A program made the translations under genes and the position numbers. The notes under the pieces are model-generated. The model worked only from the letters and a program-made list of their open reading frames with translations. It did no database searches and was not told where the DNA came from. Positions 7,577 to 15,841 of a DNA stretch of 64,000 nucleotides are shown one piece after another (the first letter of the stretch is position 1; every line of letters begins with the position of its first letter). Source of the stretch: Streptomyces asoensis (GTDB lineage Bacteria; Actinomycetota; Actinomycetes; Streptomycetales; Streptomycetaceae); NCBI RefSeq assembly GCF_013085465.1, contig NZ_CP049838.1, forward strand, positions 3,348,001-3,412,000, given 5' to 3'.

Positions 7577-8584
7577 GTGTTGAGGCATGCGATTCTGGGC
7601 GCCGGGGGAGTCGGGCTCGCCCTCGGAGCGGCGCTGGCCCGCGCGGGCCACGAGGTCGTGCTGGTGATGCGGGAGTCCTCACGAGCCCGCTACCGCGGCG
7701 TGATCGACGTCCACAGCAAACTGCACGGCGACCTCGCCGTCGAGGCACGCGCGGTGGAGCGGCTCGACGAGCCGGTCGACGTCCTCTGGGTGACGGTGAA
7801 GGCCCCCGCGCTGGATGCCGCCCTGGCCCGGGTCGCCCCACGGCTGACCCCGGGCTCGGTCGTCCCCCTGCTCAACGGACTCGACCATCCGCGATCGCTG
7901 CGGGCCAGGTTCGGACCCCGCCAGCTCGTCGGCGCGATCCTCATCGAGGCGGAACGCACCGCACCCGGCCGGGTCACCTGGAACTCCCTGTACGCGGAGG
8001 TCAGCCTCGCGACCGACGGCGACTGCGACGGCCACGGCAACAGCGACTGCGCCGGGGACGTTCCTGGAGGAGGCGCGGCCGGAGCCGGTGGCCGGCGTCT
8101 CGGCGGGCTCGCCGAGGTCCTCGCCGACGCGGGTCTCGGCTGTACCCCGGAGCGGGATCCGGCGAGCGTCCTCTGGCGCAAGCTGGTCCTCCTGCTGCCG
8201 TTGGCGCTGGCCACCACCGCGGCCGACGGCCCCCTCGGCATCGTCCGCCGACGGCCCGAACTGTCCGCCCTGCTGCGCGACGCGGCCCGGGAAGCCTGTG
8301 CCGTCGCCGCGGCGGACACCGTCGCCGTCGACGACCGGAACCTGCTGCACACCCTGGACACCCTGCCCGGCCGCACCGACACCTCCCTGCACCGGGACGT
8401 CACCGCCGGGGTCCGGCCGACCGAACTCGCCGCGCTCACCGAGCCGGTGCTGCGCCGCGCCCGGGACCACCACGTGGCCGTACCCGCGCTGGCCGAACTG
8501 GCGCGCAGGGCCGCGGAGCGGGAGCGGCAGGCGGAGATACCCGCACCGCACCGATCCACCTACCGCAAGGGAGAAACGTCATGA
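7577..8584 (+). CDS. Ketopantoate-reductase-like NAD(P)H enzyme (ApbA/PanE family)
   Basis: 335 residues. The N-terminal dinucleotide fold starts with HAILGAGGVGLALGAALARAG and continues to WVTVKAPALD. The C-terminal helical domain includes DPASVLWRKLVLLLPLALAT, where the family's catalytic Lys is expected. A Gly/Asp-rich stretch at about residues 147-174 is an unusual insertion between the domains. The family reduces 2-dehydropantoate, but its place as the first gene of the rightward biosynthetic operon suggests it reduces a keto group on a pathway intermediate. Two starts are possible, the GTG at 7577 or the TTG at 7580, and the AAGGAAG ribosome site fits the second slightly better. The stop overlaps the ACP start by 4 bases. 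Confidence 0.78.
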   Translation: MLRHAILGAGGVGLALGAALARAGHEVVLVMRESSRARYRGVIDVHSKLHGDLAVEARAVERLDEPVDVLWVTVKAPALDAALARVAPRLTPGSVVPLLNGLDHPRSLRARFGPRQLVGAILIEAERTAPGRVTWNSLYAEVSLATDGDCDGHGNSDCAGDVPGGGAAGAGGRRLGGLAEVLADAGLGCTPERDPASVLWRKLVLLLPLALATTAADGPLGIVRRRPELSALLRDAAREACAVAAADTVAVDDRNLLHTLDTLPGRTDTSLHRDVTAGVRPTELAALTEPVLRRARDHHVAVPALAELARRAAERERQAEIPAPHRSTYRKGETS

Positions 8585-8889
8585 CAGTCGGTTCGGGCGA
8601 GACACTGGACGAAACCCTGGAAGCGACCCTCAAGGAGATCCTCGTCGAGGACCTCTTCCTGGACGTGCCCACCGAACGCATCGGGGACGACGACGGCCTC
8701 CAGGACGTGCTGGGCCTGGACTCCCTCGGCTTCGTGGAGCTGCGCGCCCAGTGCGAGCAGCGCTTCGGTGTGTCCATCACGGACGCCGAGTTCACCCCGC
8801 TCCACTTCCACTCGGTGCGCACGGTGGCCAACCTGGTGCGCACCCTGCGTACGGGCGCCGCCGGCGAGCACCTGGCGGTCCCGCAGTGA
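8581..8889 (+). CDS. Acyl carrier protein
   Basis: 102 residues from the ATG at 8581, coupled to the upstream stop by an ATGA overlap. The phosphopantetheine site is LGLDSLGFVEL with Ser48, a polyketide/fatty-acid type motif rather than the GGHS type seen in the two peptidyl carriers. The acidic helix 1 (ETLEATLKEILVEDLFLD) is also typical. It sits between the reductase and the large NRPS and probably carries the acyl unit used by the free ketosynthase at 14074-15315. The stop overlaps the NRPS GTG by 4 bases. Confidence 0.88.
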   Translation: MTVGSGETLDETLEATLKEILVEDLFLDVPTERIGDDDGLQDVLGLDSLGFVELRAQCEQRFGVSITDAEFTPLHFHSVRTVANLVRTLRTGAAGEHLAVPQ

Positions 8890-11800
8890 GAGAACCGGCC
8901 TCCTCCGAGCAGATGGACGTCTGGCTCGCCTGTCAGCGCGAACCGGAGTCCGACCGCTACAACGTCACCGTCGACCTGGAGTTCACCCCGACCGTCGACA
9001 TACCGGCGCTGCGCGCCGCACTCGGCGATGTGCTGACCGCCCACCCGGCCCTGCGCTGCGCCTTCGCCACCGAGGGCGGCGAGCTGTGGCGCACCGCCGA
9101 GACCGACCCGCCGATGGCGTTCGTCACCGACCGGCTCCCCGGCCGCTACGACCGTGCGCAGGCCCTTGCCCGCGCGGTCGTCGCCGGCCGCGCACCCTTC
9201 GACCTGGCCACCGCGCCACTGCTGCGGGCGACACTGCTGGCCGGGGAGGGCGGCGCGCTGCTCGCCGTCACCATGCACCACATCGTCTCCGACGGCTGGT
9301 CCAGCCGGATCCTCGCCGAGGACCTGGTGACGGCGTACCGCTCCCGGACGACGGGCGGCCCGGACCCGGCGCCGAGCACATCGTCCGACATCGATGCCGA
9401 CACGGATGCCGAGACCGGTACGGATGCCGGTGCGGGTGCCGGTGCCGCCGTTGCTGCTGCCGCTGCCGGGACCGACGCCCAGGGCGATCGCGACGCCGAC
9501 GCCGATATCGACGCCGATATTGACGCCGACGCCGACGCCGAGAAGTACTGGACCTCCGTCCTGCGCGACGCCCCCGCCTCCCTCGCGCCCCCGCACGACC
9601 TGGTGCCGGAGGACGGTTTCCCCGGTCCCTCCGGCCGGGTGGAGGTGCTCCTGCCCGCCGAGGTGCACGCGGACGTCCAGGCGCTGGCCGCCGCCGAACG
9701 CGGCTCCCCCGCCGTCGTGTTGCTCGCCGCCTGGTCGGTGCTGCTGCACGCGTGGGCCGGGGAGTCCGAGGGCACCTTCGGCATGGTCTTCGCCGGCCGC
9801 CGGTACGCCGACGCCGAGCGTGTCGACCTGTTCAGCCGCGCGCTGCCGATACGCGACCGGATATCCCTCGACGACCGCTTCCTGGAGGTGGCGGCCCGGC
9901 TGCGCGAGCAGATGCTCGACGCGATGGAGCACGCCCACCTCCCCGTGCGGCGGCTGCGGGCGATCCGCAGCGCGCAGGCGAACGGGCCGGGCGTCGAGCG
10001 GACGGTGTTCATGTACACCCCCGCCTACGAGGACGAGTGGCAGGCCGGAGAGGTGACCGTCCGCCGCTTCGACCACCCGGACGAGACGACGAAGTACGAG
10101 TTCTCGGTCAACGTGCTGGAGGGCTCGGCCGGCACCCGGCTGTGCGTCTACTACGACACGGCCCGCTACCTCCCCGCCACCGCCGAACTCTTCGCCGAGG
10201 AACTGCGCGAGCTGCTGGCCCGCGCGGTGGCCGCCCCGGACAGCACCTGCGGCGACCTGCTCGCCGCCTGCGACCCGGGCCTGTCCGAGGTCGCCGCGCA
10301 CGGCGCGCCCGTCGCGTCACCGGCGCCGAGCATCCCCGAGCTGGTCCTGCGGCACGCCGCCGCCCGACCCGACGCCATCGCCGTACGCCACGGCGAGCGC
10401 ACCCTCGACTACGGCGAACTCGCCGTCCGCGCGGGCGAGGTGGCCGGCTGGCTGCGCGACCGGGGTGTCGGCCCCGGCGACACCGTGGCGCTGCTGCTCG
10501 CCCCCGGCGTCGAGACCCCGGTGTTCTGGCTGGCGTCCGCCCTGGCCGGCGCCGCCTACCTCCCCCTCGACCCCGCCTATCCACAGGCCCAGCTCCAGCT
10601 GATCGTGGACGACGCCCGTCCCGCGGTCCTCGTCGTCGACCGGGACTGCGGACAGTCCCTCGACGTGCCGGAGGACACCGCCGTACCGGTCGACGAGGCG
10701 CTCGCGCGCTCCCGCGGCCGGTCCGCCCCCGAGATCGCGTACGACGACACCGCGACCCTCTGCGTGCTCTACACCTCCGGCACCACCGGCCGGCCCAAGG
10801 GGGTCGTCCTGCCGCACCGCGGCCTGGCCCGGCTCTTCGTACGGCCCGACTTCCTGCCGCTGGACGAGACGGACGTCGTCGCGCAGCTGTGCCCGCTCAA
10901 CTTCGACGGCGCCAGCTACGAGATCTGGGGCGCCCTCACGCACGGCGCGCAGCTGGTCGTCCTCGACAAGCACCTGGTGCTCAGCCCCCGTGAGATGCGG
11001 ACGGTGGTCCGCGAGCGCGGGGTGACCACACTGCTCGTGACGACACCGCTGCTCAACCGGATCATCGAGGACGCGCCGGATCTGCTCCAGTCGCTGCGGC
11101 GGGTGTACTTCGGCGGCGAGCTGATCTCCGTACGGCACATGCGCCGTGCGCTGCGCTGGTCCCGGCCGGGCGTCCTGCTGCACAGCTACGGCCCCACCGA
11201 GAACTCCTTCACCTCGACCTGGTTCCCGATCACCGACCTCGCGCCGAACGCCAGGACGGTCCCCATCGGCCGGCCGGTGCCCGGCACCGAGGTACGGGTG
11301 GTCCAGGAGGGCGGCACCCGTCCGGTGCCGCGCGGGGTTCCGGGCGAACTCCTGCTCGGCGGCGCGGGGTTGGCCGACGGCTATCTGAACGCACCCGGGA
11401 TGACGGCGGACCGGTTCGTCACCGACGGCACGACCCGCCTCTACCGGACCGGTGACCGGGTGCGCTGGCGCCCCGACGGCCTGCTGGAGTTCATCGGCCG
11501 CAACGACAACCAGGTGAAGATCCGCAGCCAGCGCGTCGAACTCGGCGAGGTGGAGGCGGTGTTGGACGCGCATCCGGCCGTCGAGTCGGTCTTCGTCACG
11601 ACGCGCGTCAACCGGCGCGGCGAGAAGGAGATCGTCGCCTACGCGGTGGCCGCGCCCGGCACGGACGCCGACGAGCTCGGCCGGCACGCCAGACTTCGGT
11701 TGCCCGCGTTCGCCGTACCCAGCCATCTGCTGCTGGTCGAGGAGCTGCCGCTCACCCCGACCGGCAAGATCGACCGGCGCCGGCTGCCGGACCCGGAGCA

Positions 11801-13034
11801 GGTGACCCGGTCCGTCCGGCCCGACCCCGCTCCGGCCCTCGCACCGGAACCGCCTTCCGCGGCTTCCGTGCCTTCCATGACCTCCGTGAACTCCGTGACG
11901 GAAGGTGTGCGGGCCGCCTGGCGGGCGGTGCTGGAGCACGACGGCTTCGGGCCCGACCGCAACTTCTTCGACGCCGGCGGCCATTCGCTGCTGCTGGTGA
12001 AGCTGCGGGAGCAGCTGCGGCTGACGACCGGCGCCGACGTCCCGGTCATCGACCTGCTGCGCCATGTCACGGTCCGCGACCAGGCCCGCCTGATCGCAGC
12101 GACCACGACCACGGCCGGCGTCACCACCACCACCAGCGCCACTCCCACCACCGCCCCCACCGTCGTACCCCGACGGACCGACACACAGGCGCCCTCGAGG
12201 CCGGCCGCACCGGCGCCGGTGTCGGTGTCGCCTCCCGGTCCGCGGATCGTCGCCCTCTCCGCCGCCACCGCCGAGGCCCTGCTCGTCGCCCGGGAGCGGC
12301 TGGCCGCCCATCTGGAGGCGAGCCCGGACCTGGCACTGGCGGACGTGGCCCACACACTGGAGGTGGGCCGGCGGCACTTCGGTCACCGATGTGCCGTCGT
12401 GGCGTCCGACCTGGCCGAGGCGGTACGCGCCCTGCGTGCCCCGCACACCGCGACGCCCGCCGCCCCCGGTTCGCCCCCGGCCGTGGTGTTCGCCTTCGCG
12501 GACGGCTCGCCGGACGGCCCCGACCGGGCCGCCGGACCGCTCACCCGCCAGCTGCGCCTGGCCGGTCGGTTCGCCGAACGGGGCGTGACCCCGGCGGCGG
12601 TGTACGGCGTGGGAACGGGACGGTTCGCGGCCGCGGTGGTGAGCGGCGCGCTCACGGCCGAGGAAGGCGTACGGCTGGCTGCCGACGGGGCATCCGCGCG
12701 CGTCCCCGTACCTCGCCGTCCCGCACTGCTGTGGTCCACCGCGCTGGGTCCGCTGCTCCCCGACGGGCCCGCCCCGCAGGAACAGCACCTGTCGGCCGAG
12801 GCCGAGCCGGCCAAGCTGCTCCGGACGGCCGGTGACCGGCTCGGCGAGGTGGCCGTCCTCGACCTCGTGGCCGAGCACCTCGACGAGCGGGCCCTGCTGA
12901 CGGCCCTCGCGGCCCTGTGGTGCCAGGGCGCCGAGGTGCGGCTGACACCGGCCGGCCCGGCCCGTCGGCTGCGGCTGCCCGGCCACCCCCTGTCGTGGGC
13001 GTGTTCCACGCCCCTACTCCCCGCACAGTCCTGA
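8886..13034 (+). CDS. NRPS C-A-T module fused to a KS-AT linker and a degenerate acyltransferase domain
   Basis: 1382 residues from a GTG overlapping the ACP stop. Domain order: condensation (about 1-430, active HHIVSDGWS at 131-139); adenylation (about 480-970, with LYTSGTTGRPKG, SYGPTENSFTS, YRTGDRVRWRPDG and LTPTGKIDRRR); peptidyl carrier (about 995-1065, FFDAGGHSLLL, Ser1034); a Thr-rich linker; then residues about 1115-1382 that match PKS sequence. This last part opens like a post-KS linker (LSAATAEALLVARERLAAHL, VAHTLEVGRRHFGHRCAVVA) and continues as a shortened AT in which the usual GHSxG is GVGTG, so the nucleophile Ser is absent. It ends like a post-AT linker (LLTALAALWCQGAEVRL). An Asp/Ala repeat of about 50 residues is inserted in the condensation domain (around 167-219). 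The KS expected before this linker is a separate protein (14074-15315). The adenylated amino acid is not assigned; methylated tryptophan or its oxindole is the contextual candidate. Confidence 0.85.
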   Translation: MREPASSEQMDVWLACQREPESDRYNVTVDLEFTPTVDIPALRAALGDVLTAHPALRCAFATEGGELWRTAETDPPMAFVTDRLPGRYDRAQALARAVVAGRAPFDLATAPLLRATLLAGEGGALLAVTMHHIVSDGWSSRILAEDLVTAYRSRTTGGPDPAPSTSSDIDADTDAETGTDAGAGAGAAVAAAAAGTDAQGDRDADADIDADIDADADAEKYWTSVLRDAPASLAPPHDLVPEDGFPGPSGRVEVLLPAEVHADVQALAAAERGSPAVVLLAAWSVLLHAWAGESEGTFGMVFAGRRYADAERVDLFSRALPIRDRISLDDRFLEVAARLREQMLDAMEHAHLPVRRLRAIRSAQANGPGVERTVFMYTPAYEDEWQAGEVTVRRFDHPDETTKYEFSVNVLEGSAGTRLCVYYDTARYLPATAELFAEELRELLARAVAAPDSTCGDLLAACDPGLSEVAAHGAPVASPAPSIPELVLRHAAARPDAIAVRHGERTLDYGELAVRAGEVAGWLRDRGVGPGDTVALLLAPGVETPVFWLASALAGAAYLPLDPAYPQAQLQLIVDDARPAVLVVDRDCGQSLDVPEDTAVPVDEALARSRGRSAPEIAYDDTATLCVLYTSGTTGRPKGVVLPHRGLARLFVRPDFLPLDETDVVAQLCPLNFDGASYEIWGALTHGAQLVVLDKHLVLSPREMRTVVRERGVTTLLVTTPLLNRIIEDAPDLLQSLRRVYFGGELISVRHMRRALRWSRPGVLLHSYGPTENSFTSTWFPITDLAPNARTVPIGRPVPGTEVRVVQEGGTRPVPRGVPGELLLGGAGLADGYLNAPGMTADRFVTDGTTRLYRTGDRVRWRPDGLLEFIGRNDNQVKIRSQRVELGEVEAVLDAHPAVESVFVTTRVNRRGEKEIVAYAVAAPGTDADELGRHARLRLPAFAVPSHLLLVEELPLTPTGKIDRRRLPDPEQVTRSVRPDPAPALAPEPPSAASVPSMTSVNSVTEGVRAAWRAVLEHDGFGPDRNFFDAGGHSLLLVKLREQLRLTTGADVPVIDLLRHVTVRDQARLIAATTTTAGVTTTTSATPTTAPTVVPRRTDTQAPSRPAAPAPVSVSPPGPRIVALSAATAEALLVARERLAAHLEASPDLALADVAHTLEVGRRHFGHRCAVVASDLAEAVRALRAPHTATPAAPGSPPAVVFAFADGSPDGPDRAAGPLTRQLRLAGRFAERGVTPAAVYGVGTGRFAAAVVSGALTAEEGVRLAADGASARVPVPRRPALLWSTALGPLLPDGPAPQEQHLSAEAEPAKLLRTAGDRLGEVAVLDLVAEHLDERALLTALAALWCQGAEVRLTPAGPARRLRLPGHPLSWACSTPLLPAQS

Positions 13035-13046
13035 AGGAAGGTCCGC

Positions 13047-14060
13047 ATGCCGCACGTACGTGGCGAAGCCGCCGTTCTCGTCGAACCCGGGCGCCTGGAG
13101 GTGGCGGAGGTCGCCTTCCGGGAGCCGGCCGAGGGCGAGGTCCTCGTCCGCAACACCGTCGCCGCCATCTGCGGCAGCGATGTGCACCGGGTGCGCGCCG
13201 AGTCCCCCTTCTTCCGGGACATGCGCGACCACCCCTACCCCTGCCCGGCGGGCTACCCGGGGCACGAAGGCGTCGGGGAGGTCGTCGAGAGCCGGTCGGC
13301 CCGCTTCTCGCCGGGCGACCTGGTGCTCACCGTGCCCAACCACGCCTACATGGCGTCGTTCGCCCGCTACCAGACGATCGCCGACCGGTTCCTGCTGCCG
13401 GTGAAGGGCACCGGGGCGCCGACCGTCCAGCTGATGGCGCAGCAGCTCGGGACGGTCGTCTTCGCGCTGAAGCGGTTCTGGCCGGAGCCCGTGCCGGAGG
13501 GATCGACGGCCGCCGTCGTCGGCGTCGGCTCGGCGGGGCTGCTGTTCCAGCAACTGCTCAAGCACCGCGGGTTCGAGAAGGTCGTCGCGGTCGACCTGGA
13601 GCCGGGGCGGCTGGCGGTGGCCCGTTCTCTGGGCGCGGACGCGACCGTGCACGTGCCCGGGCAGAGCGCCGAGGAGGTCGTCATGGAGGCGACCGGCGGC
13701 AAGGGCGCCGACCTGGTGGTCGAGGCGGCCGGCACCGACGGAGCGCGCGAGCACGCGATGCGGATGGTCGGCCAGCACGGCCGGCTGGGCTTCTTCGGCA
13801 TGCCAGAGGACTACGACATGCGCATCCCGTACGCCCATCTCTTCGTCCGCCAGGCGCAGTTGATCACCGCGGTCGGCGGCGCCCAGCTGGAACCCGGGCT
13901 CCCCTCCTTCCGGACCGCGCTGGAGCTGATCGGGGACGGCTCGATCCGGGTCGACGACCACATCACCCACACCTTCGACATCAAGAACATCGCCGACGCC
14001 TTCGACCTCGCGCACAACCGGCAGGACGACGTCGTCAAGATCGCGCTCACTTTCGGCTGA
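13047..14060 (+). CDS. Zinc-dependent alcohol/polyol dehydrogenase (MDR superfamily)
   Basis: 337 residues. The GroES-like catalytic domain has AAICGSDVHRV (Cys and the following Asp as zinc-site residues) and GYPGHEGVGEV (His-Glu). The nucleotide-binding domain has AAVVGVGSAGLLFQQLL, then an acidic residue in VVAVDLEPGRL that favours NAD(H). The four-Cys structural zinc loop seen in many relatives is missing between residues 85 and 115. It starts 12 bases after the NRPS stop with a GAAGGAAGG ribosome site and is followed 13 bases later by the ketosynthase. It probably oxidises or reduces an alcohol/ketone on the polyketide-derived portion of the product. The substrate is not determinable. 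Confidence 0.85.
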   Translation: MPHVRGEAAVLVEPGRLEVAEVAFREPAEGEVLVRNTVAAICGSDVHRVRAESPFFRDMRDHPYPCPAGYPGHEGVGEVVESRSARFSPGDLVLTVPNHAYMASFARYQTIADRFLLPVKGTGAPTVQLMAQQLGTVVFALKRFWPEPVPEGSTAAVVGVGSAGLLFQQLLKHRGFEKVVAVDLEPGRLAVARSLGADATVHVPGQSAEEVVMEATGGKGADLVVEAAGTDGAREHAMRMVGQHGRLGFFGMPEDYDMRIPYAHLFVRQAQLITAVGGAQLEPGLPSFRTALELIGDGSIRVDDHITHTFDIKNIADAFDLAHNRQDDVVKIALTFG

Positions 14061-14073
14061 CGGGAGGACAGGC

Positions 14074-15315
14074 ATGTCGGAACTCGCCAAGCACTCGGCC
14101 CCGGTGGCCGCCATCGGCGTCGGCGGCCGCTTCGCCGAGGCGCCCGACGTAGGGGCGTTCTGGGACAACCTCGTGGCGGGCCGGGACTGCTTCCGACGGG
14201 AGCCGGTCCCGGTCGTGGAGGACCTGGGCGAGGACCGGCTGCGGGTCCACTCGTGGGGGATCGCCCCGCACCGGGACACCTACGACCACACGCTCGTCGG
14301 CGTCGAGGGCCTGGACCCGCAGCACGGCATCCTCCAGGAGTCGCTGTGGCAGGCGGCGGAGGACGCCGGGGTCAGGCTGTCGGCGATCGCCGACCGGACC
14401 GCCGTCTACGCCGGCTGCGCCCGCACCAAGCATGTGCCGCGGGCCGCCTTCGACGACGTGGTGCACGTCGACCCGACGTTCGCCGGGCCCTACTTCTCCT
14501 ATCTCCAGGACCTGTGGGGCGAGTCGCTGATGCTGGACTCGGCGTGCGCCACCTCCACGGTGGCCGTCCAGCTCGCCTGCCAGAGCCTGCGGGCGCACGC
14601 CTGCGACTACGCGCTGGCCGGGGCGGTGGCGATCCAGGAGGACGCCGACGGCTCCTATCTGCGGACCCCGCGCAGCATCTACTCCACCGAGGGCATCGTG
14701 CGCCCCTTCGACCGCCGTCACAACGGCGTGGTGCCCGGCGACGGCTCCGGGGCCGTCCTGCTGCGCAGACTGGACGACGCCCTGCGCGACGGCGATCCGG
14801 TCTACGCCGTCATCCGGGGCGGCGCCGTCACCAACGACGGGCGGGCCAAGCCCGGTTTCGTCATCCCCGGTGTCGACGGCAAGGTCCGCGCGGTGCGCCG
14901 GGCGCTGGAGGCGGCGGGGCTGACCGGGGCCGACGTCGACTACGTCGAGACGCACGGCGTCGGCATCCCGCTGAACGACCAGATCGAGGCGACCGCGCTG
15001 ATCGAGGCCCTCGGCACCGACGGGCCGCCGGTGGCGGTCGGCTCGGTGAAGGCCTCCGTCGGCCACTGCGACACCGCCGCCGGCATGGCGGCCCTGATCA
15101 AGACGTGCCTCGCGATCGACCGCGGCTTCCTGCCCGCGACCCCGAACACCGAGGTCCCCATCGAGGAGTTCACCGGGCGCGGCGAGCGCTTCGGCATCCT
15201 CCCCGAAGGCCGCGCCTGGCCCACGAACGGCCGCCCACGCACGGCCGGCCTGATGTCGGCCGGCGTGGGCGGCACCAACGCCTTCCTCGTCCTCGAGGAA
15301 GCCCCGGCTCACTGA
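14074..15315 (+). CDS. Free-standing beta-ketoacyl synthase (modular-PKS-like KS)
   Basis: 413 residues, a single KS domain. The active-site Cys158 is in LDSACATSTVAVQ, and both catalytic His residues are present: VETHGVGIPLNDQ (about His294) and VKASVGHCDTAAGM (about His331). The residues after the nucleophile (ATST) differ from the usual CSSSL of cis-AT modular KS domains. No AT or carrier is attached. The matching downstream pieces, a KS-AT linker and an AT remnant, are fused to the NRPS at 8886-13034, so this KS looks like one half of a split module. With the ACP at 8581 it can join a C2 unit to the amino-acyl chain, which would fit the extra cyclopentenone carbons of FR900452-type products (inference). 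Confidence 0.88.
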   Translation: MSELAKHSAPVAAIGVGGRFAEAPDVGAFWDNLVAGRDCFRREPVPVVEDLGEDRLRVHSWGIAPHRDTYDHTLVGVEGLDPQHGILQESLWQAAEDAGVRLSAIADRTAVYAGCARTKHVPRAAFDDVVHVDPTFAGPYFSYLQDLWGESLMLDSACATSTVAVQLACQSLRAHACDYALAGAVAIQEDADGSYLRTPRSIYSTEGIVRPFDRRHNGVVPGDGSGAVLLRRLDDALRDGDPVYAVIRGGAVTNDGRAKPGFVIPGVDGKVRAVRRALEAAGLTGADVDYVETHGVGIPLNDQIEATALIEALGTDGPPVAVGSVKASVGHCDTAAGMAALIKTCLAIDRGFLPATPNTEVPIEEFTGRGERFGILPEGRAWPTNGRPRTAGLMSAGVGGTNAFLVLEEAPAH

Positions 15316-15368
15316 CGCCGACCCACCGACCACTCATCGGTTTCCGTTTCCCTTTTCGAGGAGCACGC

Positions 15369-15797
15369 ATGTCCGTCACCGCCGACCTCTACATCGAGGT
15401 CAAGAACTTCTACGCCCGCCAGATGCGCGTCCTGGACGACCTGGACATCGAGCGTTTCACCGCGACCTTCACCGAGGACGGCTCGGTGGCCCACCCGCAC
15501 CGCGGCGAGAAGGTGGAGGGCCGCGAGGCGATGCGCACCAAGATGAAGAGCATGCTCCCGATGTACGAGGGGCTGGTCACCCGGCACTGGTTCGACCACT
15601 TCCTGATCGAGCAGGCCGAGGGCGACGGCCTGCGCGTCACCTACTACTCGCTGGTGACCCAGACGAACACGCAGGACGAGGTGCACTTCTTCTCCTCCTC
15701 CAGCGTCGAGGACCAGATGGTGCGCGAGGAGGGTGAACTGCGCATCCGGGAGCGGGTCATCCACCGCGACAACCCCAAGTACGGCCGAGTGATCTGA
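15369..15797 (+). CDS. SnoaL/NTF2-like small protein, possible cyclase or dehydratase
   Basis: 142 residues starting at the ATG at 15369, behind a GAGGAG ribosome site with 6-base spacing. A much longer open frame upstream is a shadow of the KS gene. The pattern (VKNFYARQMRVLDDLDIERFTATFTEDG, then an AHPHRGEKVEG loop and a beta-sheet ending in RERVIHRDN) is the cone-shaped alpha+beta fold of the SnoaL/NTF2 group. Members act as polyketide cyclases, dehydratases or ketosteroid-isomerase-like enzymes. His, Asp and Glu residues line the likely pocket, but the fold alone does not define chemistry. In this operon a ring-closing or double-bond-shifting step after chain extension is the natural guess. 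Confidence 0.78.
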   Translation: MSVTADLYIEVKNFYARQMRVLDDLDIERFTATFTEDGSVAHPHRGEKVEGREAMRTKMKSMLPMYEGLVTRHWFDHFLIEQAEGDGLRVTYYSLVTQTNTQDEVHFFSSSSVEDQMVREEGELRIRERVIHRDNPKYGRVI

Positions 15798-15841
15798 CCC
15801 CCGCCCGCGCATCCGTGAACCGCTGAAGGAGGGCAGAGCAG

